From positions 1-64,000 of the forward strand of contig DVOS01000022.1 of assembly GCA_018713435.1 (NCBI GenBank): a stretch of DNA of 64,000 nucleotides, read 5' to 3'. The first letter of the stretch is position 1. Each line of letters opens with the position of its first letter. Made by a program: the position numbers and the translations under genes. The DNA comes from Candidatus Merdiplasma excrementigallinarum (GTDB taxonomy: Bacteria; Bacillota; Clostridia; Lachnospirales; Lachnospiraceae). The notes beneath the pieces were generated by a model. That model was not told the origin of the DNA, made no database searches, and saw only the letters and a list, made by a program, of their open reading frames with translations. This document shows positions 40,555 through 49,318 of this stretch, one piece after another.

Positions 40555-41799
40555 TTATACATTTCCGTAGATCTCCCGGGGAACATAGGCTTTTACATAT
40601 ATGCCCTCTTCCCGGTACTCTTCCTCCAGCAGCTGTCCGAATTTCCGGATCAGCTGTATCTTTCCGGCCTGACCATAATCGTAGAGCCGTTCGATAAGGA
40701 TCTGATTCTCCGTCAGGATTTCCTCCAGCAAATCTTTCAGTTCCTCCAGCCCTTCCCCGGTGCGAGCCGAAATGTTCAGGGTATAATCTGCCTGCCGATC
40801 CCGGATCCGGACAGGCGCTTCCAGCTTATCCTGCTTGTTAAAGAGGGTAATCACTTTCTTGCCCGTCACCTCCAGCCGGCGCAGCGTGTCATAGACCACC
40901 GCCATCTGCTTTTCCATCTGGGGATTGGATACATCCACCACATGAAGGATAAGGTCCGCGTACCGGGCTTCCTCCAGGGTACTCTGAAAGGCTTCCACCA
41001 GATGGTGGGGCAGTTTCCGGATAAACCCTACCGTATCGGTAAACAGGATCTCCTGTCCTCCCTCCAGCTTCAGTCCTCTGGTGGTGGGATCCAGAGTGGC
41101 AAACAGCTTGTCCTCCTCCAGCACACCCGCCTGGGTCAGCCGGTTCAGCAGGGTGGATTTACCCGCATTGGTATAGCCCACAATGGCAGCCACCGGAACA
41201 GCATTTTTCTTTCTCCGCTCCCGGATCAGTTCCCGGTGCCGCTTCACCTCCTGCAGTTCCCGCCGCAGCTGGGCAATACGGTTTTTAATCAGACGCCGGT
41301 CCATCTCCAGCTTTTTCTCGCCGGGTCCCCTGGTGCCGATGCCTCCGCCCAGCCGGGACAGAGATTTTCCCAGTCCTGCCAGCCGGGAGAGCCGGTACTG
41401 AAGCTGGGCCAGCTCCACCTGTATCTTGCCTTCGCTGGTGGCGGCCCGGGAGGCGAAAATATCCAGTATCAGAAGCGTCCGGTCCATCACCTTGCATTCC
41501 AGCTCCTGCTCCAGGTTCCGCATCTGCGCCGGAGACAGCTCATCATCGCAGATCACGCCGGTGGCGTCCGTCTCCAGAATTTTTTCCTTTACCTCCTGAA
41601 TCTTTCCTTTTCCTATATAGGTTCCGGGATGGGGCGCTTCCCGGTTCTGAATCTCCATCCCCACCGTGACGGCTCCCGCGGTCTTTGCCAGCTCTTCCAG
41701 CTCCTCCAGGGATTCCCGGGTTTCTCTGTCATCCTGCAGGCTGACTCCCAGCAGAATCACTCTCTCCTGCAGCTCTTCCAGTTCTCTTGCCTCTGCCAT
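40555..41799 (-). CDS. hflX: Ribosome-associated GTPase HflX
   Basis: A 414-residue GTPase. The N-terminal domain has GTYIGKGKIQEVKE and a linker with GGIGTRGPGEKKLEMDRR. The G domain has P-loop GYTNAGKST, DTVGFIRKLPHHLVEAFQST (G3) and FNKQDK (G4). HflX splits stalled or hibernating ribosomes after stress. The ribosome binding site is poor (AAAGGA touching the ATG, AAGGA farther up), so the exact start is uncertain. Confidence 0.95.
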   Translation of the reverse strand: MAEARELEELQERVILLGVSLQDDRETRESLEELEELAKTAGAVTVGMEIQNREAPHPGTYIGKGKIQEVKEKILETDATGVICDDELSPAQMRNLEQELECKVMDRTLLILDIFASRAATSEGKIQVELAQLQYRLSRLAGLGKSLSRLGGGIGTRGPGEKKLEMDRRLIKNRIAQLRRELQEVKRHRELIRERRKKNAVPVAAIVGYTNAGKSTLLNRLTQAGVLEEDKLFATLDPTTRGLKLEGGQEILFTDTVGFIRKLPHHLVEAFQSTLEEARYADLILHVVDVSNPQMEKQMAVVYDTLRRLEVTGKKVITLFNKQDKLEAPVRIRDRQADYTLNISARTGEGLEELKDLLEEILTENQILIERLYDYGQAGKIQLIRKFGQLLEEEYREEGIYVKAYVPREIYGNV

Positions 41800-41835
41800 T
41801 CCTTTATATTTCCATCCTTCTGCGTTCTGTTCCTG

Positions 41836-42891
41836 CTAGCGGGTAGACAAAAATTCCAGTTCCTTCTGCCCCGCCTCGTCTGTCGGATAATTTTCCACAT
41901 AAACCTGGGCCTTGGCTCTGGCCGTATCAAAGTCCAGCATTCTCTCATAAACCACAATTTCGTTAAAATACAGCTCCTGCTTGCCGGCTGCTCCCTCCAG
42001 CGCCAGCCCCTGGGAAATATACTCCAGCGCCTGGTCATACTCTCCCGCTTCCAGTGCGCACAGAGCCAGCCCGTTATAGCTTTCCGCGCTGTCCGGATGT
42101 TCCGTCAGAATGGATTCGTAGACAGAACGGGCTCCTGCGTAATCCTCCTGGGCCAGATATATTTTTCCCTGCAGGTACAGCGCCGGCAGATAGCCTTCCT
42201 CCTGGGGTTTCAGCAGGGCGCTCTGGGCCTGGTCATACTGCTGCAGATAATAGTAAATCTGTCCCATGTGATAGTAATCCTCTGCCTCCTCCGGAACAAT
42301 GCTCAGAGCGGTCTGAAGATATTCGTCTCCCAGGGCGGAAAGGTCCTGGCTCTCATAGCACTCATAGATATTCAGGTATAAGGTATAGTCCTCCGGCGCG
42401 GCAGCCACCGCCCGGGAAAAATTCTCCTTGGCCTGGTCCTGAAAGCCCTGGCACAGATAGCTGGCTCCCCGCAGATACAGCGCGTCTGACGATTCATTTT
42501 CCTCCTCGTCCACCAGTCTGCCGCAGGTGTCAATCGTTCCCTCATAATCCTGAAGACGGTACTGAGCGGAGGCCTTGTACAGAAGCAGGTCCTCCACTGT
42601 CTCCGGCATCTTTTCATCCGTGTAGAGCAGCGCCTGGTCAAAGGCGGTTACCGCCTCCTCATACCGGGCCAGTCCCATGCTGGCCATTCCCATTCCCCGG
42701 TATGCCAGGACCTGGTCTTCTCCCTCCTGCACGGCCTGCCCGAACAGGCGCAAAGCTTCTTCATATTCCATGGCATCCAGGCTTTCCATCCCCTGAGCCG
42801 TCAGTTCCCCTCCGGCTTCCTTTCCCAGACAGCCTGTCAGTCCCAGCGCTGCCGTCAGCAACAGCGCCAATAAAACGGTTTTCTTTTTCAT
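41836..42891 (-). CDS. Tetratricopeptide-repeat lipoprotein
   Basis: A 351-residue lipoprotein with lipobox LTGC at about residue 20, followed by at least seven TPR-like helix pairs (for example YEEALRLFGQAVQEGEDQVL and YDQALEYISQGLALEG). TPR arrays bind other proteins, so an assembly or scaffold role at the membrane surface is likely; the partner is unknown. It lies 37 bases upstream of hflX on the same strand. Confidence 0.85.
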   Translation of the reverse strand: MKKKTVLLALLLTAALGLTGCLGKEAGGELTAQGMESLDAMEYEEALRLFGQAVQEGEDQVLAYRGMGMASMGLARYEEAVTAFDQALLYTDEKMPETVEDLLLYKASAQYRLQDYEGTIDTCGRLVDEEENESSDALYLRGASYLCQGFQDQAKENFSRAVAAAPEDYTLYLNIYECYESQDLSALGDEYLQTALSIVPEEAEDYYHMGQIYYYLQQYDQAQSALLKPQEEGYLPALYLQGKIYLAQEDYAGARSVYESILTEHPDSAESYNGLALCALEAGEYDQALEYISQGLALEGAAGKQELYFNEIVVYERMLDFDTARAKAQVYVENYPTDEAGQKELEFLSTR

Positions 42892-43155
42892 GCAAGTTCT
42901 TCCTTCTCTTTACTTTGTGACCTATCATACCATATCTGAAGAATTTTTCCAACTGATGCTTTGCCTTCTGCTATTTCTTCCAGTAATCTTTCAAAATAGT
43001 CTTCATCCAAATAGTGTTCCGTCCTCATACCGAACTTCTATGCCATCACTGTGATTTTGCTTCTCAAATATTAAAAATTCCGCTGTACTGCTGCGAATCA
43101 TAAGTTTTTTATTTCCCATTTGCCAATTAGCCTCCCCGTATTGTCCGCGCTCCAT
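42892..43155 (-). pseudogene. Relic resembling a RhuM-family (virulence-associated) gene
   Basis: ATG at 43155 opens 50 codons ending at 43003. They contain IRSSTAEFLIFEKQNHSDGI and EVRYEDGT, close to what I recall of the N-terminus of RhuM-family proteins; the next expected residues (WLTQ) are replaced by a stop. A shifted frame, from about 43019, continues EHYLDEDYFERLLEEIAEGKAS, which resembles a more distal part of such proteins. A large internal deletion explains the join. The stretch is clearly more AT-rich than its neighbours, consistent with transfer. The region 43156-43290 shows no gene, only a weak GGCG/CGCC hairpin near 43230-43256. Confidence 0.5.
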
Positions 43156-43290
43156 TCGTAATTAGTTTTTGTTTCCATCTTATTATTTACTTTTTGTGAT
43201 GTCAATCATATATTTTCAAAGCCATATTAAAGGCGAAGAGTTTTCACCCTCCGCCTCTGCCAGCATTTTATCCGACCCTCCAGCCTTATC

Positions 43291-43656
43291 CTACTGCCAT
43301 ATGATTATCGGGCATCCTTTCAGCTCCATAGCGTAATCCACAGCTGCCATGCCCATGGCGAATGCCAGGAGCAAAAACAGCATCACCACCGCGGCCCAGT
43401 CATAGGCGAACCGTTTCTGCCCCACAGCCTGGGCTGCCAGAGCCTCTGTCCCCATACCGATCAGCACCACCGGCCAGAGCCGGAAAATAAAACGGTATTC
43501 CAGCACCGGGAAAAACAGATGGAGCAGGAAGAGAATTCCGAATAAAATCAGGACCACACCGAACGTAACTGTCCCTACTCTGTGCACCCGCTCTTTCGTC
43601 CCTTTTTTTCTGTCCGTCTGCCCATTCCCTGTTTTCTCATCAGACCTGCCCGTCAT
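43291..43656 (-). CDS. Small membrane protein in the ECF sigma operon
   Basis: A 121-residue protein with a basic cytoplasmic N-terminus (about 1-28) and three hydrophobic segments (about 31-52, 56-72 and 82-105). No family motif is recognised; the layout resembles LiaF/DUF5668-type N-terminal domains. ATG at 43656 has AAGGAG 9 bases upstream, within the 3' end of the previous gene, which it overlaps by 17 bases. It is probably co-expressed with the sigma and anti-sigma genes. Confidence 0.65.
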   Translation of the reverse strand: MTGRSDEKTGNGQTDRKKGTKERVHRVGTVTFGVVLILFGILFLLHLFFPVLEYRFIFRLWPVVLIGMGTEALAAQAVGQKRFAYDWAAVVMLFLLLAFAMGMAAVDYAMELKGCPIIIWQ

Positions 43657-44302
43657 CCTTCTCATCTCCTTCCGCCGCTGCCAGAGATTTCACCGAATCC
43701 TCCGTTTCCCTCCGGTCTTCTTCTTTTCTGTCTTCTTCTTTTCTGTCTTCTTCTTTTCTGTCTTCCTGTTCTGCTTTCTCTTCTTCAAACAGATCTCTCT
43801 TCTTGCCCCGGATCATCCAGCATCCCAGCAGTATAATCCCTACGCCGATCAGTATCTGGGGAAGCATATAAAACAGATCGTCTACCCAGAAAGCTACCGA
43901 GGAAGGCAGATAACGCCAGATCAGGTTCCGGAAAGCCCGCAGACAGAACACCGTTCCTAAAATTACCAGAATCACTGCCACAGCCCGGGAGGTATTCTCG
44001 CCCCGGAACAATTCTTTTGTTTCCGTTTCCATCCTGCCGCCCAGCAGGAATTCATCCTTCTGATTTTCAAACTCCGCATCTGGCATATGTGCCATATTCC
44101 TGGCATGGAAAAAGCTGTAAAACCAAGCAACCAGCGCCACAAACAGCAGCGGTCCTATATTCAGTACGGCCGCCAGGGCGATCAGTCCCCAGAACACTGT
44201 CATCAGGCTCAGTCCCATCTTCATAAACCCCATATACATTTCCGCGCATCCCGGCAGAAACGACAGGCAAAACGTCCAAAATCTGCTTTTTCTGCTTTTC
44301 AT
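43640..44302 (-). CDS. Membrane protein with RKEED repeats in the ECF sigma operon
   Basis: A 220-residue protein with a TM2-like N-terminus (FLPGCAEMYMGFMKMGLSL) and about four membrane segments in two pairs (about 20-65 and 105-165). Its charged C-terminus contains a 15-base DNA repeat encoding (K)EEDR three times near residues 180-195. Function unknown. ATG at 44302 sits 9 bases after GAGAGG; two earlier ATGs are too close to it. Confidence 0.7.
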   Translation of the reverse strand: MKSRKSRFWTFCLSFLPGCAEMYMGFMKMGLSLMTVFWGLIALAAVLNIGPLLFVALVAWFYSFFHARNMAHMPDAEFENQKDEFLLGGRMETETKELFRGENTSRAVAVILVILGTVFCLRAFRNLIWRYLPSSVAFWVDDLFYMLPQILIGVGIILLGCWMIRGKKRDLFEEEKAEQEDRKEEDRKEEDRKEEDRRETEDSVKSLAAAEGDEKDDGQV

Positions 44303-44341
44303 CTCCATCATCCTCTCTATCTCATTCTTTCTTACACCCTT

Positions 44342-44764
44342 TTATTTCCCAGGTATCAGCCATTCTGAAACTGCTTCCAGTCCTCTGCTGAGCTCTTCCG
44401 TTTTCTCTCCCAAACCTCTGGTAATCGTATCGGCAATTCTCTCCGTCTGCTCTCTCCGATTCCAGGTCTTTCTTCCCAGATCCTCAAACTCCTTTACCGG
44501 TACGGAAAACAGCATCACAATGGCCGCCGCTGCCGCCGCTCCCACCTTCAGGCTGTACAAAAACAGTTCCCGTTTTTTCTCTTTTCTGGTTTTGGGAAGC
44601 CTGGGAAGAACAGGACGGCTCTGCAGTTCCAGCGCCCGCTCCAGGCGTTCCATGGTTTCCGCCTTCAGATAGGAAGGGGCCCGCAGCATCTCATGCTGTT
44701 CTACATGGCCGATCAGCCTGTTTAACTCCTCATCGGTTAAATAACCTGTTTTATTCTCATCCAT
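44342..44764 (-). CDS. Putative anti-sigma factor
   Basis: A 140-residue protein with a cytoplasmic N-terminal half (about 1-70), one membrane span (about 73-92) and an extracytoplasmic helix tail. No zinc-type HxxxCxxC is seen, so it is not a ZAS-type factor. The call rests on topology and on its 8-base overlap with the ECF sigma gene. AAAGGAG stands 7 bases before the ATG. Confidence 0.65.
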   Translation of the reverse strand: MDENKTGYLTDEELNRLIGHVEQHEMLRAPSYLKAETMERLERALELQSRPVLPRLPKTRKEKKRELFLYSLKVGAAAAAAIVMLFSVPVKEFEDLGRKTWNRREQTERIADTITRGLGEKTEELSRGLEAVSEWLIPGK

Positions 44765-45326
44765 CCTGCCGCTCCTTTCTTCCCGGTCCTTCCCGGGATT
44801 TTCCCGCTTTCCCGCCGCCTTCCTGTCCGTAAAGATGCCTCAGCTTCTCTCTTGCCCGGTAAATCTGGGTTTCCACCGTCTTTTTATTTTTCCCCTGTTC
44901 ATCGGCAATCTCCTCCGGTTTCTTTTCCAGATAAAAGTACTGATAGGCGATTTCATCGTAAGGAGGCTTCAGACTCCGGCACTTTTCCCGCAGCTCCTCC
45001 CGCACAGCCGCTTCCAGAGTCTCCTGCTCCGGCCTTCCCGCCGGCGAGTGAAAGGCATCCATGGAAGCATCTTCCGTGGGAATCATCCTGCGCCCTGCCT
45101 GTCTGAGATAATCCGTGCATTTGTTTGCCGCAATCCGGCACAGCCAGGCCTTCTCATTTTTCCCGTCAAATCCTGCCATGTGGAGAAAAGCGGCCAGAAA
45201 AGTTTCCTGCGTCAGATCCTGGGAGGCAAAGTAATCGCCGGTCATATGAAAACAGACGGACAGTATCAGATTTTGATACCGGTCAATCCAGTCCGCCAAT
45301 ATCCCTTCCCTGTCGATTTTCCCCAC
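44757..45326 (-). CDS. ECF-type RNA polymerase sigma factor
   Basis: A 189-residue sigma-70 family protein. Region 2 (SVCFHMTGDYFASQDLTQETFLAAF) with the DLTQ core-binding motif and region 4 (YFYLEKKPEEIADEQGKNKKTVETQIYRAREKLR) are both present. The GTG at 45326 directly touches the AAAAGGAG site, and the only downstream in-frame alternative is a TTG at 45299, so the true start is uncertain. A 16-bp palindrome and a TATAAT lie upstream at 45355-45382. Confidence 0.9.
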   Translation of the reverse strand: MGKIDREGILADWIDRYQNLILSVCFHMTGDYFASQDLTQETFLAAFLHMAGFDGKNEKAWLCRIAANKCTDYLRQAGRRMIPTEDASMDAFHSPAGRPEQETLEAAVREELREKCRSLKPPYDEIAYQYFYLEKKPEEIADEQGKNKKTVETQIYRAREKLRHLYGQEGGGKAGKSREGPGRKERQDG

Positions 45327-45354
45327 CTCCTTTTCTCTTTCCTGTCAGTATCCC

Positions 45355-45382
45355 AAGATTTCGAAATCTTTCACAAATTATA
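45355..45382 (-). promoter_or_regulatory. Possible promoter with a 16-bp palindromic operator for the sigma operon
   Basis: TATAAT (45382-45377, minus strand) is followed by the perfect palindrome AAGATTTCGAAATCTT (45355-45370), which would cover about +1 to +16 of the transcript. A repressor bound there would block initiation. No convincing -35 is seen. Confidence 0.45.
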
Positions 45383-45407
45383 ACGAATCGAATTCCTCAA
45401 AATCTTC

Positions 45408-45458
45408 AAAAAAAGAGAAAATCTGTTTCATCCTCTGACGTTTCCACAGATCTTCTCT
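45408..45458 (-). terminator. Terminator of the DUF2007-like gene
   Basis: Minus strand AGAGAAGATCTGT and ACAGATTTTCTCT pair over 12 of 13 positions around a loop of about 19 bases and run into seven T residues. It lies 20 bases after the stop at 45479. Confidence 0.8.
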
Positions 45459-45478
45459 CTTTGCTCTGTTTTCGCTTT

Positions 45479-45841
45479 TTACAGCCTGGACTGGATCACC
45501 GGCCACAGGATGGCAAGCAGTACCGCCGCCACAATCAGCCAGCTGATAACAGCCCGCAGATTGATGCCCTTTTTAGGTTCTTTTCTCCCATCGTCTTCCA
45601 GACGTCTTTTTCCCACTGCCGCTGCCGGCACATGATATTTTCTCAGTATCTCCCGGGCCCGTTCCAGATCCTTCTCCTGCACCAGAATCTCCTCCCCGTA
45701 TACGGATTTTATGGTGTAGATATCTCTGGTTCCTCCCTGCCGTTTCACCGGTATGCCGTTTCCCTTCAGCAGCAGTTCCATCCGGTCTCCGTCCGCCCCG
45801 CTCACCGCATAGGCTACCCGGATCCATTCTGTTTCTTCCAT
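45479..45841 (-). CDS. DUF2007-like signal-transducing-type protein with C-terminal membrane anchor
   Basis: A 120-residue protein. Residues 1-70 have a ferredoxin-like beta-alpha-beta pattern (VSGADGDRMELLLKGNGIPV ... EEILVQEKDLERAREIL), as in the DUF2007 family. Residues 95-117 form one membrane span. Function unknown. AGGAG precedes the ATG. Confidence 0.65.
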   Translation of the reverse strand: MEETEWIRVAYAVSGADGDRMELLLKGNGIPVKRQGGTRDIYTIKSVYGEEILVQEKDLERAREILRKYHVPAAAVGKRRLEDDGRKEPKKGINLRAVISWLIVAAVLLAILWPVIQSRL

Positions 45842-45894
45842 CGTTCTGTCTCCTGTCGTATTCTTTCAGAAAACCGGCTTTTATCTTTCCGGTC

Positions 45895-47370
45895 CTACAT
45901 CTCCGGAACCGGAGTGGGCCGGCTGTCATCCCAGGCCAAAGACACGTCAAACAGATCCGTCAGCATATCCGGGTTGTAGTACATCCGGTAGCCGTCCAGA
46001 TTTCTCCGGCCCTGCCGCATATAGTTGTCTCCGAACTGCACCCAGTACTGGCTGGAATCCACGTTGCAGAAAATATTGAAGCCCTGGCTCTTTAAGTAGG
46101 TGAAATACTGATTGTCGCTGGTATAGGGCTGCCAGTCTCCGATATCCGCCCCGAAGGCAAAGATCAGCACGTCCGTATCTCCCACCACCGTGGCCACGTT
46201 GTTCAGCCATCTCTCCGTATCCTGTACGGTCGCGTCGTACCCGTAAGCCAGGGGATTAATGTGACCCCAGGTGTGGCTGGCAAATTCCCAGCCGGAATCC
46301 TTCATGGCCTGGGCTACCTCCTTGGCCTGAGCCACCTCCGAGTCCCAGTCAAAATCCGGATTCTCATCAAAAAATTTCTGCTGGTACTCCGTTACCCGGC
46401 TTGCCTCCCGGGTACGGTAAACCTCATCGGTGCGGTAGCCCAGCACGCCCTCATAGCCGGTAAGGGCAATAATCCCTTTATGGCCGTGATAGGAAAAATC
46501 CGGATGCTCCTTCACAAAGGTGTCAATCAGGGGAACCATATCATAATCCCCCACAGAAACGGAACCGTCATCCTCTATGTAAGTATTCTTCACATCGCCG
46601 TTTTCATCCACGATCAGCTTCTGGGCAAAGCCGTCCCCGTCCATATAGTGGTAATAGCTCACGTCATCCTGGGACAGCACAAAAGGCTTCTTGCCCTCGG
46701 GAAGAAGAATTTCCTTCCGGGACACGGTGCCGTCCTCATTCACCTGGCACATATCATGTACGCTTACCATCACATATCCCCGGTCATACATCTGCTGAAT
46801 GATGCTGTTAAACTCGGAGATCGTGGTCATTACCTGGTTATAGCCTCCCTCTTTGGAATCCCCGTCAAACGCCTTGCTGGTATCCCGGATCAGAGTATGG
46901 AAAAACACATGGGTCACCTGGTCCACCGGGTAGGAGACACAGGCGTCCTTCTGCTGCTGAAAGCGGGCTGCCGCTTCCTGCAGCTCTGTGTTGGAGCTGT
47001 AATCCGATGCGGACTGCAGAAGGGCCATGGCCCCGTCGTAATCATACTGAGCCGCCATCAGCTCTGCCTGGTCCAGAAGGCTCTGTCCGTCCTGGGACAC
47101 GGCCCCGGCGCTTCCGTCCTGCCCGTCTCCCGCAGTCTGGACGGCCTCTGTCTGAGCTCCTTCCGACAGAAGGATTTCTTCCTGGCTGTTCTCCTGAATC
47201 AGAGCCTGCCGCCGGGTTTCCTCCCCGTGGCTGATAACCAGTTCCCGCACCAGCACCACGGCCAGTCCGATCACCAGAAGAATCAGCAGGGCAATCAGGC
47301 ATTTCATAATCAGTTCATTTTTTCTTCTTTTCGCTCTCCTCTGCTGGAGGCGGCGTTCTCTTTCGTCCAC
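45895..47370 (-). CDS. Membrane-anchored polysaccharide deacetylase, paralogue 1
   Basis: A 491-residue protein. It has an N-terminal anchor (about 18-42), a linker and helical region to about 150, then a NodB-type carbohydrate esterase domain. Motif 1 reads LSQDDVSYYHYMD (metal-binding Asp pair), motif 2 reads SHTWGH, and the C-terminus includes GYRMYYNPDMLTDLFDVS. GTG start with GAGG 8 bases upstream. It is close in sequence to the next gene (47467-49152), which probably arose by tandem duplication. It likely removes acetyl groups from wall polysaccharide outside the membrane. It ends 53 bases before the DUF2007-like gene. Confidence 0.85.
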   Translation of the reverse strand: MDERERRLQQRRAKRRKNELIMKCLIALLILLVIGLAVVLVRELVISHGEETRRQALIQENSQEEILLSEGAQTEAVQTAGDGQDGSAGAVSQDGQSLLDQAELMAAQYDYDGAMALLQSASDYSSNTELQEAAARFQQQKDACVSYPVDQVTHVFFHTLIRDTSKAFDGDSKEGGYNQVMTTISEFNSIIQQMYDRGYVMVSVHDMCQVNEDGTVSRKEILLPEGKKPFVLSQDDVSYYHYMDGDGFAQKLIVDENGDVKNTYIEDDGSVSVGDYDMVPLIDTFVKEHPDFSYHGHKGIIALTGYEGVLGYRTDEVYRTREASRVTEYQQKFFDENPDFDWDSEVAQAKEVAQAMKDSGWEFASHTWGHINPLAYGYDATVQDTERWLNNVATVVGDTDVLIFAFGADIGDWQPYTSDNQYFTYLKSQGFNIFCNVDSSQYWVQFGDNYMRQGRRNLDGYRMYYNPDMLTDLFDVSLAWDDSRPTPVPEM

Positions 47371-47466
47371 AGTCTGTACCTCTTTTTTCTATAATAGTAC
47401 CATGATGCTACCACATCTCTTTACGGGAAAAATGATTTTTTTATTAACTTTCTCTTCCGATTCTTA

Positions 47467-49152
47467 TTAAATGGGCGGTACGGAAGGCGGCCGTTTGGGA
47501 TCCCAGGCCTGGGAGACGTCAAACAGATCCGTCAGCATATCCGGATTGTAGTACATCCGGTAGCCGTCAATATTTCTTCTGGCCTGCCGCACATAATCCT
47601 CTCCCATCTGCAGCCAGTACTGAGCGGAATCCACGCCGCAGAAATACCGGAAGCCCTTGGATTTCAGGTACTCAAACCGTTCGCCCTGGTAGGGCTCCAC
47701 GCCGCCGATATCGCCGCCGAAAGCGTAAATCAGCGTATCCGTCTCTCCGATCAGGGGTTCCACCCGCTCCTCCCACTTATCCGTATCCGCTTTGAACTGT
47801 TCAAAGGTAGTGGAGCCTTCTCCCAGTCCCACATGGCCCCAGGTATGGCTGGCAAACAGCCATCCGTCCTCCTTCAAGGCCTGGGCCACCTTTTTGGCCT
47901 GCTCGCATTCCCACTGGAAGTCTTCTTCGTCAAAATCCGGATTCTCCTGGAAAAATTCTTCCTGATACACATCCAAATTCTCCCGGGTCTGGTAACTTAC
48001 GTCCGTCCGGTATCCCAGTATTCCGTCATAGCCGGTGAGGGCTATATAACCCTTGGCCCCCCGGTAGGAAAAATCCGGATGCGCTTCCACAAACCGGTCA
48101 ATCAGGGGAACCATGTCATAGTCTCCCACGGAGACGCTGCCGTCCTGCTCAATGTACTCGTTCTTTATATCTCCGTTTTCATCAATGATCAGCCGGGAGG
48201 CAAATCCGTCCCCGTCCATGTAATGATAATAGGATACGTCGTCCTGGGACAGCACAAAGGGCTTTTTCCCCTCCGGAAGCAGGATCTTTCCTGTCTCGAA
48301 CGAGTAGGTTCCGTCTTCATGGAAGACTGTGGGAGCCACGTCCTCCAGCGTTACCATCACATAGCCCCGGTCGTACATCTGCTGAATGATGCTGTTAAAT
48401 TCATCAATGGTCACCATATACTGATTGTAGCCGGCTTCATACTGGTCGCCGTCAAAAGCCAGATCGGCGTCTTTAATCAGCGTATGGAAGAAAATATGGG
48501 TAACCTGATCCGCCGGATATTCCACGCAGAGGGCCTTTTCCTCCTCATATCCCGCTACCGCGTTCTGCATTTCCTGATCCTGGCTGTAGGTGGCGCAGCT
48601 TTTCAGAAGCTGGATGGCTCCGTCATAGTCGTACATGGCCGCCAGCAGGTTGGCCTCCTCAATCAGTTCCGCTGCCGTCTGGCCGGGCTCCCGTATGCCC
48701 GGAAGGACTCCCAGCAGCTGGTTTTTCAGCTGAATGGAATCGGCCGTCTCCACCACTGTGGTCTTTACAGGCTCCTGCTCTGTCTGCGAAACTTGCGGGG
48801 ACTGATTTTCCTTTGCCGTTCCCGTTTCTCCTTCCGCCGTCTCCTCTTCTTCTCCCGCGGCGCCGGCCGGCGTCTCTTCCTCTGCCGTTTCTGTGGAGGC
48901 TTCCGTCATAAAGCGGAGTCTTTTAGGCTCCTCACTTTCCGCGGACGCGGCAGCCAGCTCCCCTTTCTGATAGGTATGCCTGCTCTCGTATCCCTGCCAC
49001 ACCAGCGCGATTACCAGAACCGCGCACAGTATGCCCAGTATTCCAAACAGTACTTTCGTCTGAGGATCATAGGATGTCCCCCCTCTTCTGGGGGGACGTC
49101 TTCCCGGTCCCTGCGGTTCTTCTGAATCCTTTTTCCAATTCCAGCTTTTCAT
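47467..49152 (-). CDS. Membrane-anchored polysaccharide deacetylase, paralogue 2
   Basis: A 561-residue paralogue of the gene at 45895-47370, with the same order: anchor (about 30-50), Glu/Thr/Ala-rich linker (about 65-125), a helical region shared with paralogue 1 (AAMYDYDGAIQLLKS) and the NodB-type domain (LSQDDVSYYHYMD, SHTWGH, GYRMYYNPDMLTDLFDVSQA). Compared with paralogue 1 the linker is longer and low-complexity. ATG at 49152 has GGAG 8 bases upstream, and the promoter at 49184-49212 lies inside the longer alternative frame, which excludes it. Confidence 0.85.
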   Translation of the reverse strand: MKSWNWKKDSEEPQGPGRRPPRRGGTSYDPQTKVLFGILGILCAVLVIALVWQGYESRHTYQKGELAAASAESEEPKRLRFMTEASTETAEEETPAGAAGEEEETAEGETGTAKENQSPQVSQTEQEPVKTTVVETADSIQLKNQLLGVLPGIREPGQTAAELIEEANLLAAMYDYDGAIQLLKSCATYSQDQEMQNAVAGYEEEKALCVEYPADQVTHIFFHTLIKDADLAFDGDQYEAGYNQYMVTIDEFNSIIQQMYDRGYVMVTLEDVAPTVFHEDGTYSFETGKILLPEGKKPFVLSQDDVSYYHYMDGDGFASRLIIDENGDIKNEYIEQDGSVSVGDYDMVPLIDRFVEAHPDFSYRGAKGYIALTGYDGILGYRTDVSYQTRENLDVYQEEFFQENPDFDEEDFQWECEQAKKVAQALKEDGWLFASHTWGHVGLGEGSTTFEQFKADTDKWEERVEPLIGETDTLIYAFGGDIGGVEPYQGERFEYLKSKGFRYFCGVDSAQYWLQMGEDYVRQARRNIDGYRMYYNPDMLTDLFDVSQAWDPKRPPSVPPI

Positions 49153-49183
49153 TCCACACACTCCGTTTCTTACTGCTAAACCC

Positions 49184-49212
49184 AGTATATTGACCTGCCT
49201 GCCCTTTGTCAA
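49184..49212 (-). promoter_or_regulatory. Sigma-A promoter of deacetylase paralogue 2
   Basis: Minus strand TTGACA (49212-49207), 17 bases, TATACT (49189-49184). Predicted start near 49177, a leader of about 25 bases. Confidence 0.75.
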
Positions 49213-49251
49213 CCGTCAGCTTTCCCGTCCCTTCAGCCTTTCCAAACCTAC

Positions 49252-49280
49252 TTGCATTCGATTCCGGCAGATGATATGAT
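49252..49280 (+). promoter_or_regulatory. Sigma-A promoter of the radical SAM gene
   Basis: TTGCAT (49252-49257), 17 bases, TATGAT (49275-49280), 39 bases before the start codon. It is divergent from the deacetylase promoter, with 39 bases between the two -35 boxes. Confidence 0.7.
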
Positions 49281-49318
49281 AGGACTGTCAGATCAGAGAA
49301 AGGAAAGGAGTATCCTTC

